64,000 bases of DNA from Acidobacteriota bacterium (lineage in GTDB: Bacteria > Acidobacteriota > Terriglobia > Bryobacterales > Bryobacteraceae). Position 1 is the stretch's first letter; the number at the start of each line of letters is the position of its first letter. Below, piece after piece: positions 63,226 through 64,000 of this stretch. The notes beneath the pieces are model-generated. The model searched no databases and was not told the DNA's origin. It saw only the letters and a list, made by a program, of their open reading frames with translations. A program made the translations under genes and the position numbers. Location: NCBI GenBank assembly GCA_029776225.1, contig JAKOTR010000035.1, forward strand, positions 124,001-188,000. Direction: 5' to 3'.

Positions 63226-64000
63226 ACCAGAAGCCCGCTCTCAATTCGAAAAAGTTGGGGTCCCGCGGATTACCCGCGTTGTTCGTGTAGACGCCGCGCA
63301 GCAGGTTCACCGAAAAAACGAGTGACGGCGGAAGAGCCTCCCAGCGGAAACGCAGTCCCGGGCCGAACTCGACGAAATTTGCCCAGTACTCGCGCTTTAC
63401 GTCGGTGGTGAAATTGGCGTTGGCGTAAAGTTGCGTTTGCAAGCCGGAGAGCGACGGCGGCGTGTATCCGATGCGGTTCTGAAGGTAGACGATAAAGTCG
63501 TTGTTAAACCGGCTGATGAAGACGCCGTCAGCGGTGGTTTCGGCGAACCAACCGGGCGCTTCACCGCCGAGCAATTGGCCCTTTGCCCTGCTGAACGCGA
63601 TGCCGCCCCGGTAATCCGGCAGCATGCGGCCCTCCGAGCGCCCTCCCAGGTAGCTGATCGCCTGGCCGGCCTCGGCCCACAGACTCGCCCCGTGGAAGGA
63701 GGCGGTGGCGATTCCGGCGCCCAGGATGAAGGAGCTCTCGGAGAGGTACTGCGGAAGCGCGCCCCCGGTGGTCCCGCGTGTGTCTCCGATGAAGCGCAGC
63801 GAAACGTAGGGGCGGAAGGGAAGTTTTCCCAGGCGCAGGTCCGTTTTGACCTGGCCGTACGAGAACACGTCCTTCCAGCGCGTTGAATAGAACGGGAACA
63901 GCCACGCCGTGGTGCGAAAACGGGCAAGCCCCGGCCTCAGGTTCCGGTAAGCCTTTCGGGCTTCGGCCGCGAGGGCCGGGTCCGGGCTTTGCCGCGCCAG
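63209..64000 (-). CDS. outer-membrane beta-barrel protein, C-terminal part (partial)
   Basis: The frame is open from the right edge (64000) to the stop at 63209; 263 residues are visible. The first ~25 (ALAAEARKAYRNLRPGLARF) look helical, perhaps the end of a TPR region. The rest alternates amphipathic strands ending in aromatic residues (WKDVFSYGQVKTDLRLG, FRPYVSLRFIGDTRG, FNNDFIVYLQNRIGY, FELRAGFWYAFSR), with a C-terminal aromatic two residues before the end, as in outer-membrane barrels such as the C-terminal domains of NfrA-, PelB- or BcsC-type exporters. The family is tentative because the N-terminus is missing. Confidence 0.65.
   Translation of the reverse strand: MARQSPDPALAAEARKAYRNLRPGLARFRTTAWLFPFYSTRWKDVFSYGQVKTDLRLGKLPFRPYVSLRFIGDTRGTTGGALPQYLSESSFILGAGIATASFHGASLWAEAGQAISYLGGRSEGRMLPDYRGGIAFSRAKGQLLGGEAPGWFAETTADGVFISRFNNDFIVYLQNRIGYTPPSLSGLQTQLYANANFTTDVKREYWANFVEFGPGLRFRWEALPPSLVFSVNLLRGVYTNNAGNPRDPNFFELRAGFWYAFSR

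Overview
The window reads as a GC-rich chromosome segment of an Acidobacteriota-like bacterium, probably near Solibacter/Bryobacter (Bryobacterales). This is an inference from the SBBP-repeat secreted protein, the densely overlapping operons and the mix of two-component, RND and sugar-modifying genes. No rRNA or tRNA gene is present, so the lineage is not proven. About 55 protein genes are supported, plus a cluster of broken ones.

Region 1 (1-9690) is an accessory island around comM. An intact GHMP sugar kinase at the left and an intact comM at 7038-8558 lie in convergent orientation. Between and beyond them are five decayed fragments of these same two genes: comM pieces at 1198-1290, 3136-3446 and 9645-9680, and GHMP pieces at 2961-3118 and 6955-7037. 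The fragments bound blocks of unrelated cargo: a SIR2-like defence-type gene, an MgtC/DUF4010 membrane protein, a SnoaL-like pseudogene, a secreted repeat protein, a truncated abortive-infection-like fragment and an alpha/beta-hydrolase pseudogene.

Region 2 (9686-20992) is one leftward run of nine overlapping or abutting genes plus a divergent MFS exporter. Read from its promoter it encodes an FkbH-like HAD/acyltransferase fused to a carrier protein, a glycosyltransferase, a glycosyltransferase-thioesterase fusion, a 4'-phosphopantetheinyl transferase missing its catalytic centre, a DUF2520 reductase-like protein, PanB, PanC, a small monooxygenase-fold protein and an iron-type alcohol dehydrogenase. 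I infer a small glyceryl-carrier-protein glycoside pathway linked to pantothenate supply. This is the best candidate for an undescribed system in the window.

Region 3 (21033-33644) has cysS, the SBBP protein, then a leftward six-gene operon: three alkaline-phosphatase-superfamily enzymes, a membrane protein, APS kinase CysC and a tiny ribbon-helix-helix-like protein. A membrane-anchored sulfatase-like enzyme is divergent. None of the sulfatase-like proteins keeps the formylglycine cysteine/serine, so phospho-transfer chemistry is more likely than sulfate hydrolysis.

Region 4 (33660-40721) is a complete histidine operon order hisI-G-D-C-HAD-B-H-F-A (no hisE), preceded by a textbook attenuator: a 22-residue leader peptide with six consecutive His codons, a 9-bp antiterminator pairing and a Rho-independent terminator.

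Region 5 (40818-64000) holds an RND efflux pair, dnaB, an acetyltransferase, an HtrA protease, a GAF-GAF-PP2C phosphatase, lysA, a NarL-type two-component pair with a following single-domain receiver, a glycosyltransferase-FAD oxidoreductase fusion beside a clan-A glycoside hydrolase, a DJ-1/PfpI protein, an HlyD-type adaptor, a secreted TIM-barrel glycoside-hydrolase-like protein and a partial outer-membrane barrel protein running off the right edge.
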